Below, in pieces: positions 21,201-33,565 of a stretch of DNA of 64,000 nucleotides. The first letter of the stretch is position 1. The number at the start of each line of letters is the position of its first letter. Under the pieces are notes generated by a model. The model did not search any database and was not told where the DNA came from. It saw only the letters and a list, made by a program, of their open reading frames with translations. The position numbers and the translations under genes were made by a program. The DNA is from Tetracentron sinense (lineage: Eukaryota > Streptophyta > Magnoliopsida > Trochodendrales > Trochodendraceae), in assembly GCA_015143295.1 (NCBI GenBank), contig JABCRI010000994.1, positions 248,001-312,000 of the forward strand, written 5' to 3'.

Positions 21201-24200
21201 CATTATGAAAATCAATGAAGTTTGAGATAACAATTCAATATATGGTTCAAGCATAGCCTCTAAATTAAACAGTGATGAGTTTGTTTGGTTTTTCTTGCAC
21301 AAAGGAATGTTGTTCACTTGGATTGGACTTGAATATAAAATCATCAACTGTGAAGAATTCAGAACAAAATGTAAATAATGAAAGAAATTGGTATAAGTCT
21401 CTTTATTTGTATGATTTTAAAAGTTGAAAGAAGATTATTAGTTTATGCAACTTTGACTTTTTAATTCAGCGGAAGGCATACGGCAGAAGTTGATTGTTCA
21501 TGACAACTCACTGCAACGAATGGTAACAACATGACATTCTGGTGCTGTTTACTCTCTTTTCCTGAGTAACTAATGTGTTTCAGATGTTAACGAATATAGA
21601 CTTTCTTACACTTAACTGGGATATGTAAGCAGCTTAAGGGAGAGGAAGATATAAAGGATAGCCTCGATGGGAGCTTCAAATCTATGTCTGATCAACTGAG
21701 CAAGGATTCGTATCAAGACAAGTTACACGAGACTGCCTCTGTGCTTTCAGCTTTACCAGACCTGATTGATGCAAGTGTTCTGAAATTACAAAAGGAGCTT
21801 TGTGGGGCCTTTGCCAAAGAAATGGAGGTATGTGTGATATATTTATGGACAATACTGGAATACATTCAGATATTCTGAAGCATAAGAAACTTCATCTTGA
21901 TTTCTTGATCTTTCAGAGAAAGTAGGAAAATGTCGAATTGAAGTATATTTGTCCCCAAAACAAGTCATAAATAATTCTTTTCTCTATTGCCAGATCTTTT
22001 CAATTCTCTCAATATTGAACTTGCTGTTTCGATAAACTGCAATTCATCTTAACTAAATGTGTTAAGATGCACTGATGCAGTTAGAAAAGAAAATGATTCT
22101 CATGGACAATTATAGTTTGTAGATAGGTGAAAATGCTGATAGAGATCATTTGTGTTTATCTGGTTCTACTGAAAAATATGCTTCTTTGTCCATTTTTCAA
22201 TCCCATTTAGGCAATGGCGAATAGTATGAAGCTTGCCAACCAAAAACACCCAGTACCCACCATTCCTCCACCAAAGGTACTTTTGTTATTCTCAATGAAT
22301 GACCGCTTATATTTTTACTACAGTATTATATATTGTGAATTTATGATCTTAGCAAAGCTTTTATGTTTACAAATTTTGTAGAGACTCTATTGCGCTACTC
22401 AATCTCAGAAAGAGCAACCGGTCATGGAGAAGTATGTTTTTAAGACTCAATTTTTTTTCTTACTTGGCTATTGTTATGCTTAATTGCACTTAACTATGAA
22501 TAAGTTACATAAAACATTTAAAGTGATGTTATACCTCAGAGAAAATGCTATGGAATGAATGTGGACTTTGGGGAATGTTCTTTGACAATTTGCAATAAGC
22601 CTTGAGAACATGATTTCCAAGCCTGGTAATAATTCTCACCAATACCCATACCGATACGAGCCATGTCACGTTACGTAATGACTGTTATGTAATGTTTGAT
22701 GCAATAATTATGTATCGTGGATTTGGAAACCCATTCTGTCTCTCATCTTTTGAAATTTTCACTTTCTTCCCCCTCCAAAGCACAAAACGATCACCACATC
22801 TTGTTCTTTTGATTAAAAAAATTTAGATCTATGCTATGAATTGACAAATCAAAGCTTCAAAACTACTTTTAAAAGTTTTGGGGATTTTAATTGGGTATGA
22901 TTTCTCAAGATTTTCAATTAACATTTGCTAGTTAATGCATAATAGCAAATTTATAATATAGAGTCATAGATATCACTTGAAATCCATGAATCTATGATGG
23001 TTTGGGATACTTATTTTCATTTGTATTTTATTGTGTTAATTATTATCTTCATCCATAATAAGAATTATATGTCAACGATTTTGTATTTTTATATCAGTTT
23101 CAAATATTTTCACAATTGTACCTATTTCAATTTATTAGTTTTTTTATCGAAAAATGGTACATTTGTTACGAGTTTCGGTCGTAAAAGCCGAAACATTATG
23201 TGATGGGATTATGTAAAGGCAAACCTGCTATGCACACCAAAATCGTTATTTAAAATCTTGTTTCCAAGGTATAGGAAGAATCCCAAGCAGGGTGATCCTG
23301 GGTTTTAATGGAACTCAGAGTGAAATAGCATCGAGCATCATCACCTGTATACACTGACTCAATTATTCTATGGTGCCTCGTGCCAAACTAGCATGCTGTG
23401 TGGCATGATTATGGTGTTTATATCTCACATATTTAATCATCATCTTCAATATCTTTGTTTGTATGCTATGTGGAATTGACCCTTACATGCTTTGTGCAAT
23501 CGTCGTCATCGTCAGTGCCTTGATTATTATTCATAGCAATTGGAGTATTTTACCATATCCCTCATTGTTTTTCCTCTATGGGCCTGTTTAAAACCAGTTC
23601 CAAGCCCATGTTGTGAGTTTACCAAGGGATTGGCCCAAATTTCCTGAAGCCTATTAGTGCCAATTTGTGCCACTGAATCATGTCAAGCAGACAAGCATAG
23701 AGAGAACAATTTCTATGATTGAAACTTGTTACTTAATCTCTCTTTCTCTCTTCCTTTCTCTATTTTTCTATTTATGTATATAGAACTATCTTCATTGTAA
23801 AGAAATGGGCTTGTTAAAAATGCAAGAAATTTCTAGTATACTGTATATGAAGATACCTTAGGGTCGGTAAAACTAATGAGTATTATAGGACATTAGATTT
23901 TGGTTACACACCTCGGCCATGATTCAGAGGGTTTTTGGTGCATCATCCGATCCAAATTTACATTGAATAGTACCCCTCATAAGAAAATCCACGACTAAGA
24001 CCTTTGGGATATGTTGTGGTATGATCTACCAGTAGAGCTCCAATCAAATACACAAAAAGCTCAATCAATAAGAATAAAGAATTCGCCTTTATTCAATAAA
24101 TTGAAATCTAGTGTAGAGAAATACACCAAAAGCTCAACCAAAGGCGTTCTCTTGGGCTGTAAATTATAATCCAATGATGCTACGTGTAATGTATCTCATA

Positions 24201-27200
24201 TTTTAAAATAGCCAGACATTTTTAACCTGCCTAATCTTTTTTGCTCTCTTCACTCTCTTTCCGTGAGACTCCATTACCTCTTAATTGTAAGGAGGGAAGG
24301 TATGGACCAGTGTTTTAAAAAGCAGTGGTAGCGTACGCCTTGAGGCGCGCCTCATAGCGTAGCATAAGTAAAATGTCCCAATGCGTTGATAAATAGCATA
24401 AAAGACAATGAGGCGTACGCCCCCTGACAGAAAGCCTTACAACTTAGTGAGAAATGATCTGACTTCTATCTCTTTCAAAGTCTGACCATTTATTGTTATT
24501 GAAGTGTTTATTTTATTATTTACTTCTTAATATTTTTATTATTTATTTTCTTTTGTATATCAGCCACTGACTTCTTGAACACTTAAAAAATAATCTTTGT
24601 GATTTCAGTCGAGCTGTGCCTTCAAAGGTTTATACACAATCAACTCTGATTCCAAAGATTGAATCAGGAAGCCGGAACTCATTAAAATTGCAACAAGCTA
24701 CTTTCACAAATAGAGTGCCAATCACGGAGTACAAACAGGAAGAAATTATTATCACAGAACAGGTAATCCTCAATTGATCTTATCCTTTTGGTAGGAGACC
24801 ATAGACTTTTTGTTTGAACTATTCTATTCTATTTGAGATCTTTTGCGGTGACATTCATGGCACTAAAAGTTTAATGAATTATGTTAGATGATATACAATT
24901 AGCAGTGGATGATGGCCTCTTTGACCTAAATAGCTCTGAGAAAAACTTATGTTTATTCTTTTGGGAAAAATAGCAATCTTGTTCTTTGGAATTTATTAAC
25001 AGGAGGTTTCTCGTGAAATTTTTATATTTGACCCTGAGAAAAATAGTAGGAAAGATACACAAAACAAAGAAGGGAATAAATGAGCAGTATGACAGAAGAA
25101 AAGGTGAAGAAAATATATTCAACACATTAGTAACTAACTACAGCTACGATTGCATATTGCCCTATGGCTTCCTGTAGTCCTTGTATACATCTTAGTTATG
25201 TTATTCGTGCAACCATAATTGAGATTTATGTACATCGGAATCGCTTTGTGTCTTTCTCGATAACCATAATCGAACTTGGAGACACCTATGAGTTATCACA
25301 GTTTATATTGCAATATTATTTTGTAGTGAACCAATTGGTTGAAATAAACAGTATTATTTTGTAGTGAACCAAATTGGTTGAAATAACTGTACCTTTAAAT
25401 ATTGGTTGAAATCTCCCTATTTCAGCCAAATGGTTGAGACAATTAACTGTCCCTATTTTAGGTTGTGTGGAAAAGCTACTAAATCGGCTTATACCGACTT
25501 CTGGCTCTACAAAAGTCAGAAGTCCTCAAACTTTGCATCTGGTTTGTCGTTTATTTTATACTTTCCCCAGAAGTTGGAATCTCTAGAAGTTGAAAAAGTG
25601 ACTTCTAGGGGAAGCTGTTGAGAGGTGACTTCTGCGGGAAGTCGAAGTTTCAACTAAAAAGTAACTTCTCGCTTGTGCAAATCAAACTTCTTCCGCTCTC
25701 AAAATGTCTTCTATAAACTTCTTCATAAATTACCTCTCCCAGAAGTTATTCCAGTGAAGTCCTCTTCTCAAAGAAGTTTTAAGTTTATTGAAACAAGGCC
25801 ATAACCAAATGGTTGAGACAATCTTACCATTCCTTTTGTATCACCAGTTCTTTGATGCCACAAATCTTCCAAGAACTGTCATCTTCTTCCAAAAGGTTCC
25901 ATTCTCTATCCTAAATCATTAATCAAGTATTCAATATGCATAACCTTATCAATACAGAAAAATATCTGTATAAATTGAAATGGCCGCCTCTGTTACAGAA
26001 AAGCATTTCCCACAAGCTTTTTAAGAAGTTAATAATTTGCTCATTAACTTGTTTTTGTTGTCTGTCCACTGATGTTAATGTGCTGGAAGCCAAATTTAGG
26101 GGAAGAAATAATGTTAGTAGTTGTAGTGATTGATAGCAAATTTGTGAGATGTTCTTGAAAAACTTCTCCCATTATCTGAAAATCGAGAAAATTGTCCTTT
26201 TTTATTTAAAAAAAAACAAATTAAAATTCTTGAGTTTCGTCTTGAATTCTTAAATATTTTGAATTATCTATAAAGTTTATCTTTTGTATTGCCTGCTACA
26301 AGTTTTGAGAAATTAATCACAAATTTGAGAATGAAAATCTCTTTTGGAACAAAAGTCATACAGCACCCTTGCATATTAATTTGTTTTCGCTTAACCGCAC
26401 CTTGTAAGCAAAGACCTTAACCATGACATTCCTGAAGCGATGGTAGTATCTCTGAGCTTCTCACAAGTCGCAACATAGAAATTTGGATTTTATCTTAACA
26501 ATTTCATGTAATTTATAATGAAGAGGTACCATGACATTGTCATCATCAATGCCCATCCCAACTATTTGGGTTGGCCACATGTAGGGCTGCACACAACCCA
26601 AGCTAGCCCGATTGTTCGGCTCGGCTTGGCCCGATCAAGCTGGGCTTAAGCCCGATTTTTAGGCTCGATCAGGCCGAGCCGAGCCTAAAAAAATGCTTGA
26701 AAAGTCAATCAAACCGAACTCGGGCTAACCCCTGTTTGATTCGGCCCAACTCGAAGCCAGGCTTGATTCGGCTCGAATATTATTTAAAAAATAAAAAAAT
26801 TATTTATATATATCATTATTATATATATATATATAAATAATTATTATTTTAAAAAAAAGTATTCAAGCCGAGCTTGAGCCAAGCCAAGCCCGGTTCGAGC
26901 TTGAATCAATTCGGGCCGAGCCGAGCTTCGAGCCAGGCTATATGAATTCGGGCCGAGCTTCGGGCCAACTTTTCAAGCTTGATTTCGGGCTGAGCCGGGC
27001 TTCGAGCCTAGAATAAACCCTTTCAAGCCGAGCCGAGCAGGGCCAAGTCCGGCCCAAATACTTCCCTAGCCACATGTATCCTGTTTTGCCATTCGGTTCT
27101 ATCTAGGGCCACATATATCATCAAAATTCCATCTGAAAAAATTTCAAGGTCTATTTACATTAATGTTGGCAATTTTGATGCAGGAAAGAAAATGGAGAGT

Positions 27201-28202
27201 AATCATTGATTCAGATGAAGAGATTGATGAAGGTTTTTGTTGCTTGCTTGAAGAAAAAGAATCAGGTAACAAAATGGAAAATAAAATTACAGTTTTATAT
27301 GGCCTTTTCCGTTAATTGCACATATATCTTTTCCTTGTTAATGTGTAAAGCAATGATTTGTTTTGACATTCCTCAGAATTAATAGGTGTATCGGCCCTTA
27401 GTCTGGTGCATTCTTATTTCTTAGGTATTAAATCAACTTAAAATCGATGAAAAAGAAACATCTTCTTTCCTACTCATTATTATGGGTAGCATTCTACCAG
27501 AGTACTGTCAGTCTTAACTTTTTGAAGTGTAGTTGTTGGGTACCAATGATAGTGAAAAATCTGAATGAAGAGAGATGATCTGGAATTCTAGCTTAATTTT
27601 AAGAGCATCTGAAGGAGTGGAATAACATTTTTTTATACTTGTGCCTGAAAACCTATCTTTATCAGTGATACTTGTCAGTATCGCGCACCAAACACCTGAC
27701 ACGCACAAAGAGCTCTACAATGAGTCAGAAATAGAATACTTAAAGATGCTGTAGTGTCATATTATTTCATGAAAGCATTAGATATGGAATTTTTATGTAC
27801 TTGAACTGAAATACATTGATTATACAGTTACACATTGAAATACAAAGAGCAAATAAAGACCAAGTTTCAGCCCAAGGGCCTTATCAGGTTTCTTAAAATG
27901 ACCATGCCATTTTAATTCTGACAATGATTGGATATCTAATTTCTTAAAATAAGTTTTCCTTCTTAAATTGCTAAAGACAATAATTTGTTTTTTCTTTTGG
28001 TGATCATCAAATTACTTTTACGAAAGTGATTAAAAACAATAATTTGTTTTCTTATGACTGCAACCATTGCACTAAATCCACATTTGTTCCTTGTTAAGGC
28101 ATAGGAAGCTATTTGGAAAAGGAAGCGAAGGAAGAGACTCAGCGGATTCTGAGGAAAGCAAGGAGAAAGAGAAAATACTGTAATACTATAATTATTAACT
28201 GA
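18248..28202 (+). CDS. PRD3: PRD3/PAIR1-like meiotic double-strand-break protein
   Basis: Eleven exons join in frame: 18248-18312, 18401-18575, 20283-20436, 20675-20809, 21470-21522, 21633-21827, 22211-22276, 22382-22431, 24609-24762, 27184-27265 and 28099-28202. They give 410 residues with no break, all introns GT-AG. The N-terminus MKLKINKACDLSSISV is the conserved start of Arabidopsis PRD3 and rice PAIR1, nuclear proteins needed for meiotic DNA double-strand breaks and homologous pairing. Residues 39-69 form a Ser/Gln-rich stretch with eight SQ motifs. A predicted coiled coil follows (about 135-225), then an acidic segment DSDEEIDE and a basic C-terminus RKARRKRK (395-402), a likely nuclear signal. 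The length is somewhat below that remembered for PRD3 and PAIR1. Introns carry at least one hAT MITE (26582-27068). The promoter has an E2F-type site and a TATA box, and the leader holds a short upstream ORF. The family assignment is firm; expression is inferred. Confidence 0.88.
22622..23260. mobile_element. Possible DNA element flanked by TTTCCAAG (PRD3 intron)
   Basis: The 8-bp repeat TTTCCAAG occurs at 22614-22621 and 23261-23268, as for a hAT insertion. The enclosed 639 bp is AT-rich and starts with ACGTTACGTAATG-type sequence common in MITEs. The inverted ends are weak, so the flanking repeat could be chance. Confidence 0.35.
24310..24440. repeat. GCGTACGCC-rich MITE fragment (PRD3 intron)
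   Basis: AGCGTACGCCTTGAGGCGCG at the left is echoed by GAGGCGTACGCCCCCTGACAG at the right. This resembles a plant MITE whose ends pair, but the boundaries are not sharp. Confidence 0.35.
25314..25800. repeat. Short tandem duplication and AGAAGT-rich repeat (PRD3 intron)
   Basis: A ~39-bp unit starting ATTATTTTGTAGTGAACC is present twice at 25314-25390. From about 25450 to 25800 the sequence is full of GACTTCTG and AGAAGT words in both orientations, suggesting a degenerate MITE. AAATGGTTGAGACAAT occurs on both sides (25427 and 25807), so the enclosed part may be an insertion or one arm of a duplication. Confidence 0.45.
26582..27068. mobile_element. hAT-type MITE, 487 bp, perfect 8-bp duplication (PRD3 intron)
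   Basis: It begins TAGGGCTGCACACAACCC and ends with TACTTCCCTA, flanked by GCCACATG on both sides (26574-26581 and 27069-27076). The interior is rich in GGCTCGGC and GAGCCGAGCC in opposite orientations around an AT-rich centre. It lies about 115 bp before exon 10 of the PRD3-like gene. Confidence 0.85.
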
Positions 28203-30611
28203 AGGTATGATTACAGTTTACACTCCTGGTATTTGCTATCCCTCATATTCTTAGTTCATTCAGTAGAGTATATTTTGATTGAATTGCCCTTGCGAAGTGC
28301 AGGAACAAGCTCTTAGTAATTTCTCATGGAAGAACTTCTTATAAATGAGTTTTTACTTAATTACCAAAAGATTTTCAAGATAAATAAATTAATTTTAATC
28401 TCTATGTTACTAATGGACCAATATAAGATACCGAATCATGAATGCTAAATTTACCCATAAAAGCCTCCATAGATTAATCAGCTCTTATTTCTACTACTAG
28501 GTGGATATGCACCAAAAGACTACCCTTTGTAATCACATGCATTCTCCCATTTCTTAATGGCTCACATTACCAACCTCTGTGTGGACACATGTTTAACCCA
28601 AATATAATGTTATGAGTTCGAGCCAAATAAGCAAACTATATTATATACTATTTCATTTTGAAATGGATCTTGTTAGAAAGTCATGACTCGTCCCCAAAAG
28701 AATGACTAAGCCAGCCTACTACCCCAACATGCTATTTTTTTAGCAGGTACTAAATATGAAGTCTCCCTGAACCAAGCATTCCTGGAAACCAGGTAGGATG
28801 GACTTGATATAATATGCTGTTGGTGGACTTCAGATCCACTTTTGTCAACCAGCTAGTGAATTTCATGGAGTAGCAAGTGCAATACTAATATGCAGTACTA
28901 CTTGTTTGGTGTATTTATTGCAGGACAGAGGTGAAATGCAAGCTGACCGTACTTTCTGGTGTGCTTATGGATATGGATATCTGCTTAGCCATTGCGTTTG
29001 GTACCCTGGCCTTCAAAATGAATAAATGGACATGAACTTTTAATCCAGTATTACACGCCTCTGCAAAATGTGCTGAGGCGCGATTATCACCTCCTAGAAA
29101 TGATCGAGGAGCAAAAATACTAAGGCATTGTCACAGAGCGCCTCCAGTCCAATTTATGGGACACTTTATTGCAACCTAAGATCATGAGTTTGATCATTCT
29201 CAACACCAAAATAAAGAAGCGGCCTTTGGGGTTTTATTCAAAGTCACTGGCTCCAGTTTATTACAAGGGACGCCTATTGCCACATCCCAACACAATTTTG
29301 GTAAAACTTTCTTCAATCTTTTCCATAGAACATTTAAATCGTAATACTTGGTTTTCATCCAGGCTAGGAGATCTCCTCTGCCTTTGATTCATTCATTGGC
29401 GTCAGAGATCTCCAGGTAGTGAATCTAATATGCACCCCAAGGTAAAAAGAAACAAAAAAAAAAAAAACCAGCATGGTTATCCACTGTTATTACAAACAGA
29501 TTGCTCCAGTTTTACTGTCTCGATCAACATTTACTATTCCTTTTATCATCCAAAGAAAGTTGTTCGACACTTTGAAAATATAGCCCAGCCTACAGAAGTC
29601 TATATGCCTGATAGTGACAACAACCAAAGCATGCATGCTTTGTACCATTTCTTGATATGAGCCTGGGATGAGGAAGTAGACTTAATCGATTTGGTTTCAA
29701 ACTGCTTGATTTTATAAATATGATTAATTCCCTTTTCATGAATTCTAAAATCATTCACCAGTTGGAAACTTAAGGAGGTCGTTCTCCTCAAGAGGATACT
29801 AACATTTAAAAAAAAATCTTTTCCTCCAAAGTCGAATTTGTATAAGCTCTAGTCAATGAATTCACTTTTCAATCCAGTTCGGTTCACCCGTGCGAGATCG
29901 GGCTATATTATACAAATGTACAGACTAAATGTCAGCTGTCCTGGTAAACACTCCTACAAGGTGAGTTACTCTTCTATAGACCTCACTTAATTGATGGGTA
30001 TGATAAATTTCATCAGCTTCGAAAACGAAATGAGAACAGGAGATTCCAAAGTTTCTTCAAAATTGCCTTAAGATACTGGAATTTTTTTTATAGGAAGAAG
30101 CTGAATTTTGTCAAAATTTTGAAACGGCTTGAAACTGGATTTTTTTTTTTTTTGGAGGCAATCTCAAAAATTCGTTGTAATTCAAAACCTTACTGATGGG
30201 GTTTGAACTGTTTGAAGACCTTCACCCTTATAACTGCAATCAAAACCCTACTTACAGCTTCCCTCATTAACCAGCATAAATCTTTTGCTGTTACAACCAA
30301 GCAGTGAGACAACTGACAAGAACACCTTCACGTTGAAGTCAACATTTCTGCTAGCAAGGTCAAACAATCGAGCTAACAATGACATAGGGTATTTTTTTTC
30401 TTGCCCTTGATTAGTAGCCTTAAATGATAATCGGTGACAGACATTGATTCTTTGTGCTAGCTAGCTGGTTGGTTTCCTCTATTATTCCTTTTCTGGTGGG
30501 TAAGTTCGGACCCAATCCCCAATCCAAGACGTCAATGTCGCAACTTTAACATGCTAACTATAGGTCCTTGACCTTCTGGCAAACCACCACATGCCACTCA
30601 CCGGTCACCAC
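28203..30611. other. No gene seen
   Basis: Presumed 3' UTR of the PRD3-like gene followed by AT-rich intergenic DNA. Open frames at 29169-29387 and 29430-29660 have no family resemblance and no splice or composition support. Confidence 0.5.
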
Positions 30612-30804
30612 TTTTTTTTTTTTTTTAGAAACGAAGGTATCTAGGCAGCACCTGACTATTCCCTCGGGCACGTGCAACACCCCCCAAGTCACACACATCA
30701 GGTAAGACGGGATTATTCCATGAGGGTAGCCAACAAAGGGAGGGGATTCGAACTCAGGGCTTCCTGAGGCGTGGTCCTGGCCAACAGCCCAACCCCCTGT
30801 TGCT
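30612..30804 (-). mobile_element. tRNA-derived SINE (minus strand)
   Basis: On the minus strand the element starts with a tRNA-like head containing GAGTTCGAATCCCC, a good Pol III box B, and ends in a poly(A) run (T15 at 30612-30626 on the given strand). Box A is weaker. No clear target-site duplication was found. Confidence 0.55.
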
Positions 30805-31500
30805 CCGTATTCTTTACTTGTTTTACGAATGCTTGTCCTCTAAGAACTATTTGACAAAGAAAGGTGGGAATATTATAAAGAATGGACCCCTTTCGGCACT
30901 TAGAAAGGTGCTATAGCTATTCCTTAAATTTCATCTTGTTAAAGGGATGCTAAAAAAAAAAAAAAAGGGAATCATCTCCAAGGAAAATACATAATTATGG
31001 GTCTTTCTTTTGTTCAACCATTGAATGAATGAATAGAATAATAGAATGCCCTTCATTTGAGCAATGCTTTGTTAAATTCTTTTTAAACGACTGCTTTTGT
31101 TGTCTTATTAGGCGGATTAAGATAAGAGAGATCTCTAATTTCAATCATTTGTCAACTCAGTTGTCAATTACATGTTGCCGTAGGTTAGGATGTTGTAAAG
31201 ATCGGTGCAACAGATGGCCTAAATTTTCGGTTAAGGGTGGATCTCTGTCGGAGCATTATAGCAAACCCATATTGCTAAATTGTGCAATGATTCATGATTC
31301 CACTGCTTACAAGTCGTCCAACTCATCATTAATGAACATCAAAGTAGATATACCAAAAAAATAAAAAAATAAATATCAAAGTAGATTTCCTCATATATTG
31401 ATTTAAAGTGCTTTTTATTTCTTTCTTTTGTTAGGGGTGTGGGCCATAAATAGAGAGATTGGTGTCCATTGATTCAAGTGGAAGATTTGCTCCAGGCTAA
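30805..31500. other. No gene seen
   Basis: AT-rich intergenic DNA. The 111-codon open frame at 31029-31364 resembles no family I know and is Cys- and Ser-rich in a way typical of chance frames. Confidence 0.45.
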
Positions 31501-31727
31501 GGTTGTGTTTGGATTGGATTTTGTTGGCCAAAAATCAATTATGATAAAATTGATTGGGTAGAAATTCATGATCAAATAATACTGTTCGGAGAATACGAAG
31601 TTGAGAGACTCACCTACGTATTCTTTGAACACAATTATTTGAAAAAATAATTATTTGACCATAATTTTTACACGATCAATTTTACCAAAATTGATTTTTG
31701 GCCAAAAAAATCCAATCCAAATGCCCC
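31501..31727. mobile_element. MITE with ~58-bp terminal inverted repeats
   Basis: GGTTGTGTTTGGATTGGATT at the left is matched by AATCCAATCCAAATGCCCC at the right, and pairing continues through GGCCAAAAATCAATT and its inverse. No exact target-site duplication was seen. Confidence 0.7.
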
Positions 31728-31804
31728 AAAAGGGATTTGGTGGATTAATTTTTTCATAGATAGGTGCTAGACATATGTCGTTTGAGAGTCATTACTCTCT
31801 ATAA

Positions 31805-31976
31805 CTTTTTTTTTTTGGGTTTTATTTTATTGCTTATGGAAGTTTTGGGCACCTTTTTTTTCCTCTACTTGACACGCCCATATCAACAGCTACACCCATT
31901 CCAAGGACTCGAATTCAATTCTTATCCCTGGGACACACTCTACCATTACAATAACCAGGGAGGTGTAGCTTTTTAA
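31805..31976 (-). mobile_element. SINE-like sequence (minus strand)
   Basis: A T run at the left (the poly(A) on the minus strand) and a weak box-B-like GAATTCGAGTCC on the minus strand suggest an old SINE. An internal T run and the lack of a clear box A keep confidence low. Confidence 0.35.
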
Positions 31977-31989
31977 GATTACCCAAAAT

Positions 31990-32142
31990 CTAGGAAGCAC
32001 AGATACGACGATACTCAGATACGGCAATACGACATAAATTATGAAAAACAGTTAAGTTTTACCTTAGAGTGCCGTATCCGATTCAGCGATACAGGTACGC
32101 GATACGGGTCCGTTTCCATTTTCAAAGTATCCGTGCTTCCTA
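31990..32142. mobile_element. Small MITE, 153 bp, 9-bp duplication ACCCAAAAT
   Basis: TAGGAAGCACAGATAC at the left and GTATCCGTGCTTCCTA at the right are inverted repeats with one mismatch. ACCCAAAAT flanks both sides (31981-31989 and 32143-32151). A 9-bp duplication suggests a Mutator-like mobiliser, although 8 bp plus a chance base (hAT) is possible. Confidence 0.8.
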
Positions 32143-32950
32143 ACCCAAAATAGAGAAAGTATTAATGCTAAAAAGGGTGGGTGCAATGGGAATATTGAAA
32201 ACCCTCATCTTCGAGCAATATAAAGTTGATCTAAAACCCTCATCTTCTAGCAACATAAAGTTGATCTCATAGATGCGAATTTTGTTAGTAAGGTGATACG
32301 TGCATTTTCAATAAAATAAAAATAAAAGAAAGGGAGATCCAACCTTTTGGTCTCATTCGAAAGAGACCAACACCTCCTCATTCTCTCAACAGAAAGACAC
32401 ATTCTCTCAACAGAAAGAAACTCCATTTACTATTCTATTCATATCTAAAAACAACTATTACATGTCTTTTATAGAGATAATAAATAGTTACAAAACCATT
32501 TACTACTCTTAGCTCTAAACAACTACCCCACTAATTACTATATTTTGGTACGTAACATTTCACCTCTCGAAAAAGCGGTCATAAAAGTTTACAAGCAAAT
32601 CAATTTTTGGATTTTTTTTTTCATAAAATCAATGAAAACAAATGTCATTAGGATAGAGTTGACAACTTTGAGAGGGTCTTCTTTCAAATAATCGTTTCGA
32701 GGGGATTTTCTTTCAATCTTTAGCCTTCACAGTACCAATCTTCCAATGAAACTCACAACTTATTATCTGATATGTATTTTTTTGATAAAATAATATTAAA
32801 AAATAGAAGAAAGGGGAAGGAGGTGATCTCATTAAAGGGAGATCCGATCATTTGGTCTCATTCAAGAGTAACCAACACCTCCCGTTTTCTCAACAGAAAG
32901 AAACTTCTTTTATGTTTTCATTTATATCTAAAAACAACTATTATATGTTA

Positions 32951-33126
32951 TGCGCTTATTTAGTGGGTTTAGTATTGGTAAGTATATCTCTTCCGTAAGG
33001 AAGTGGTTCTAGGTTCCATTCCTGTCAAGGTGCGAGTCTTCCACCCGTCCCACTAACTTGAGCAGATACTAATCCTCTAACTGGGGTTGCAGCCTAACCT
33101 TATTACCATTATCAAAAAAAAAAAAA
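32951..33126 (+). mobile_element. tRNA-derived SINE (plus strand)
   Basis: It has a box-A-like TTTAGTGGGTTTAGTATTGG, a box-B-like AGGTTCCATTCC and a 13-base poly(A) tail at 33114-33126. The tail section AACTGGGGTTGCAGCCTAACC is also found inverted near 35405-35450. The target duplication was not identified. Confidence 0.6.
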
Positions 33127-33403
33127 GTAGATGTAGTAAATATGTAGTTATTAAGTAGTGGGTAGTTCACTAGTAGTGAATAGTTTTAGCTGATTATTAT
33201 ATCTATAAAAGAATTATAATCATTTAACTTTGGCATTAACAAATGAATATGAGTTTCTTTTGTAAGCGAGATTTGAGAGGTGTTTGACTCTCTCGAATTA
33301 ACCCAAAAGGTATAGATCTCTCTTTGATGAGATCAATCTCTTTCACATTCTTATTTAATTTCTCATTTTTATTTGAAAAAGTAAGGAAACATGTAATATT
33401 TTT

Positions 33404-33470
33404 TTTTTGATAACTTGGGTGTCCTCAACCCTTCGGGAAAGAAACACGTAACGTGTCTCGTGAAGGGATA
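33404..33470 (-). mobile_element. Short SINE fragment
   Basis: The T run followed by GATAACTTGGGTGTCCTCAA resembles the 3' end of the SINE at 45021-45224 (GGAACTCGGGTGTCCCCAA after its T run), so this is likely a truncated relative. Confidence 0.4.
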
Positions 33471-33565
33471 CTAATCAATTACAAAACCACCCACTATTCC
33501 TATCTCTAAACAACTACGGACTAATTAACTATATTTTGGTACGTATAATAAGGCATCGAGTTAAG

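Larger units (their letters stand above)
32300..33565. repeat. Cluster of related LTR-like segments in both orientations
   Basis: A segment with GGGAGATCC, TTTTGGTCTCATTC, CAACACCTCC and CAACAGAAAG occurs forward at about 32330-32570 and again at 32835-32950. A related inverted segment lies at about 33130-33380, and the forward tail (CTAATTAACTATATTTTGGTACGTA) reappears at 33520-33550. This looks like a degenerate, rearranged LTR-type repeat. A SINE sits inside it. Confidence 0.5.

Noticed and set aside
29430-29660. 76-codon open frame after the PRD3-like gene
   Set aside because: It starts with Lys runs from a poly(A) stretch and has no family resemblance.
31029-31364. 111-codon open frame
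   Set aside because: No recognisable motif, no neighbouring exon and ordinary intergenic composition.
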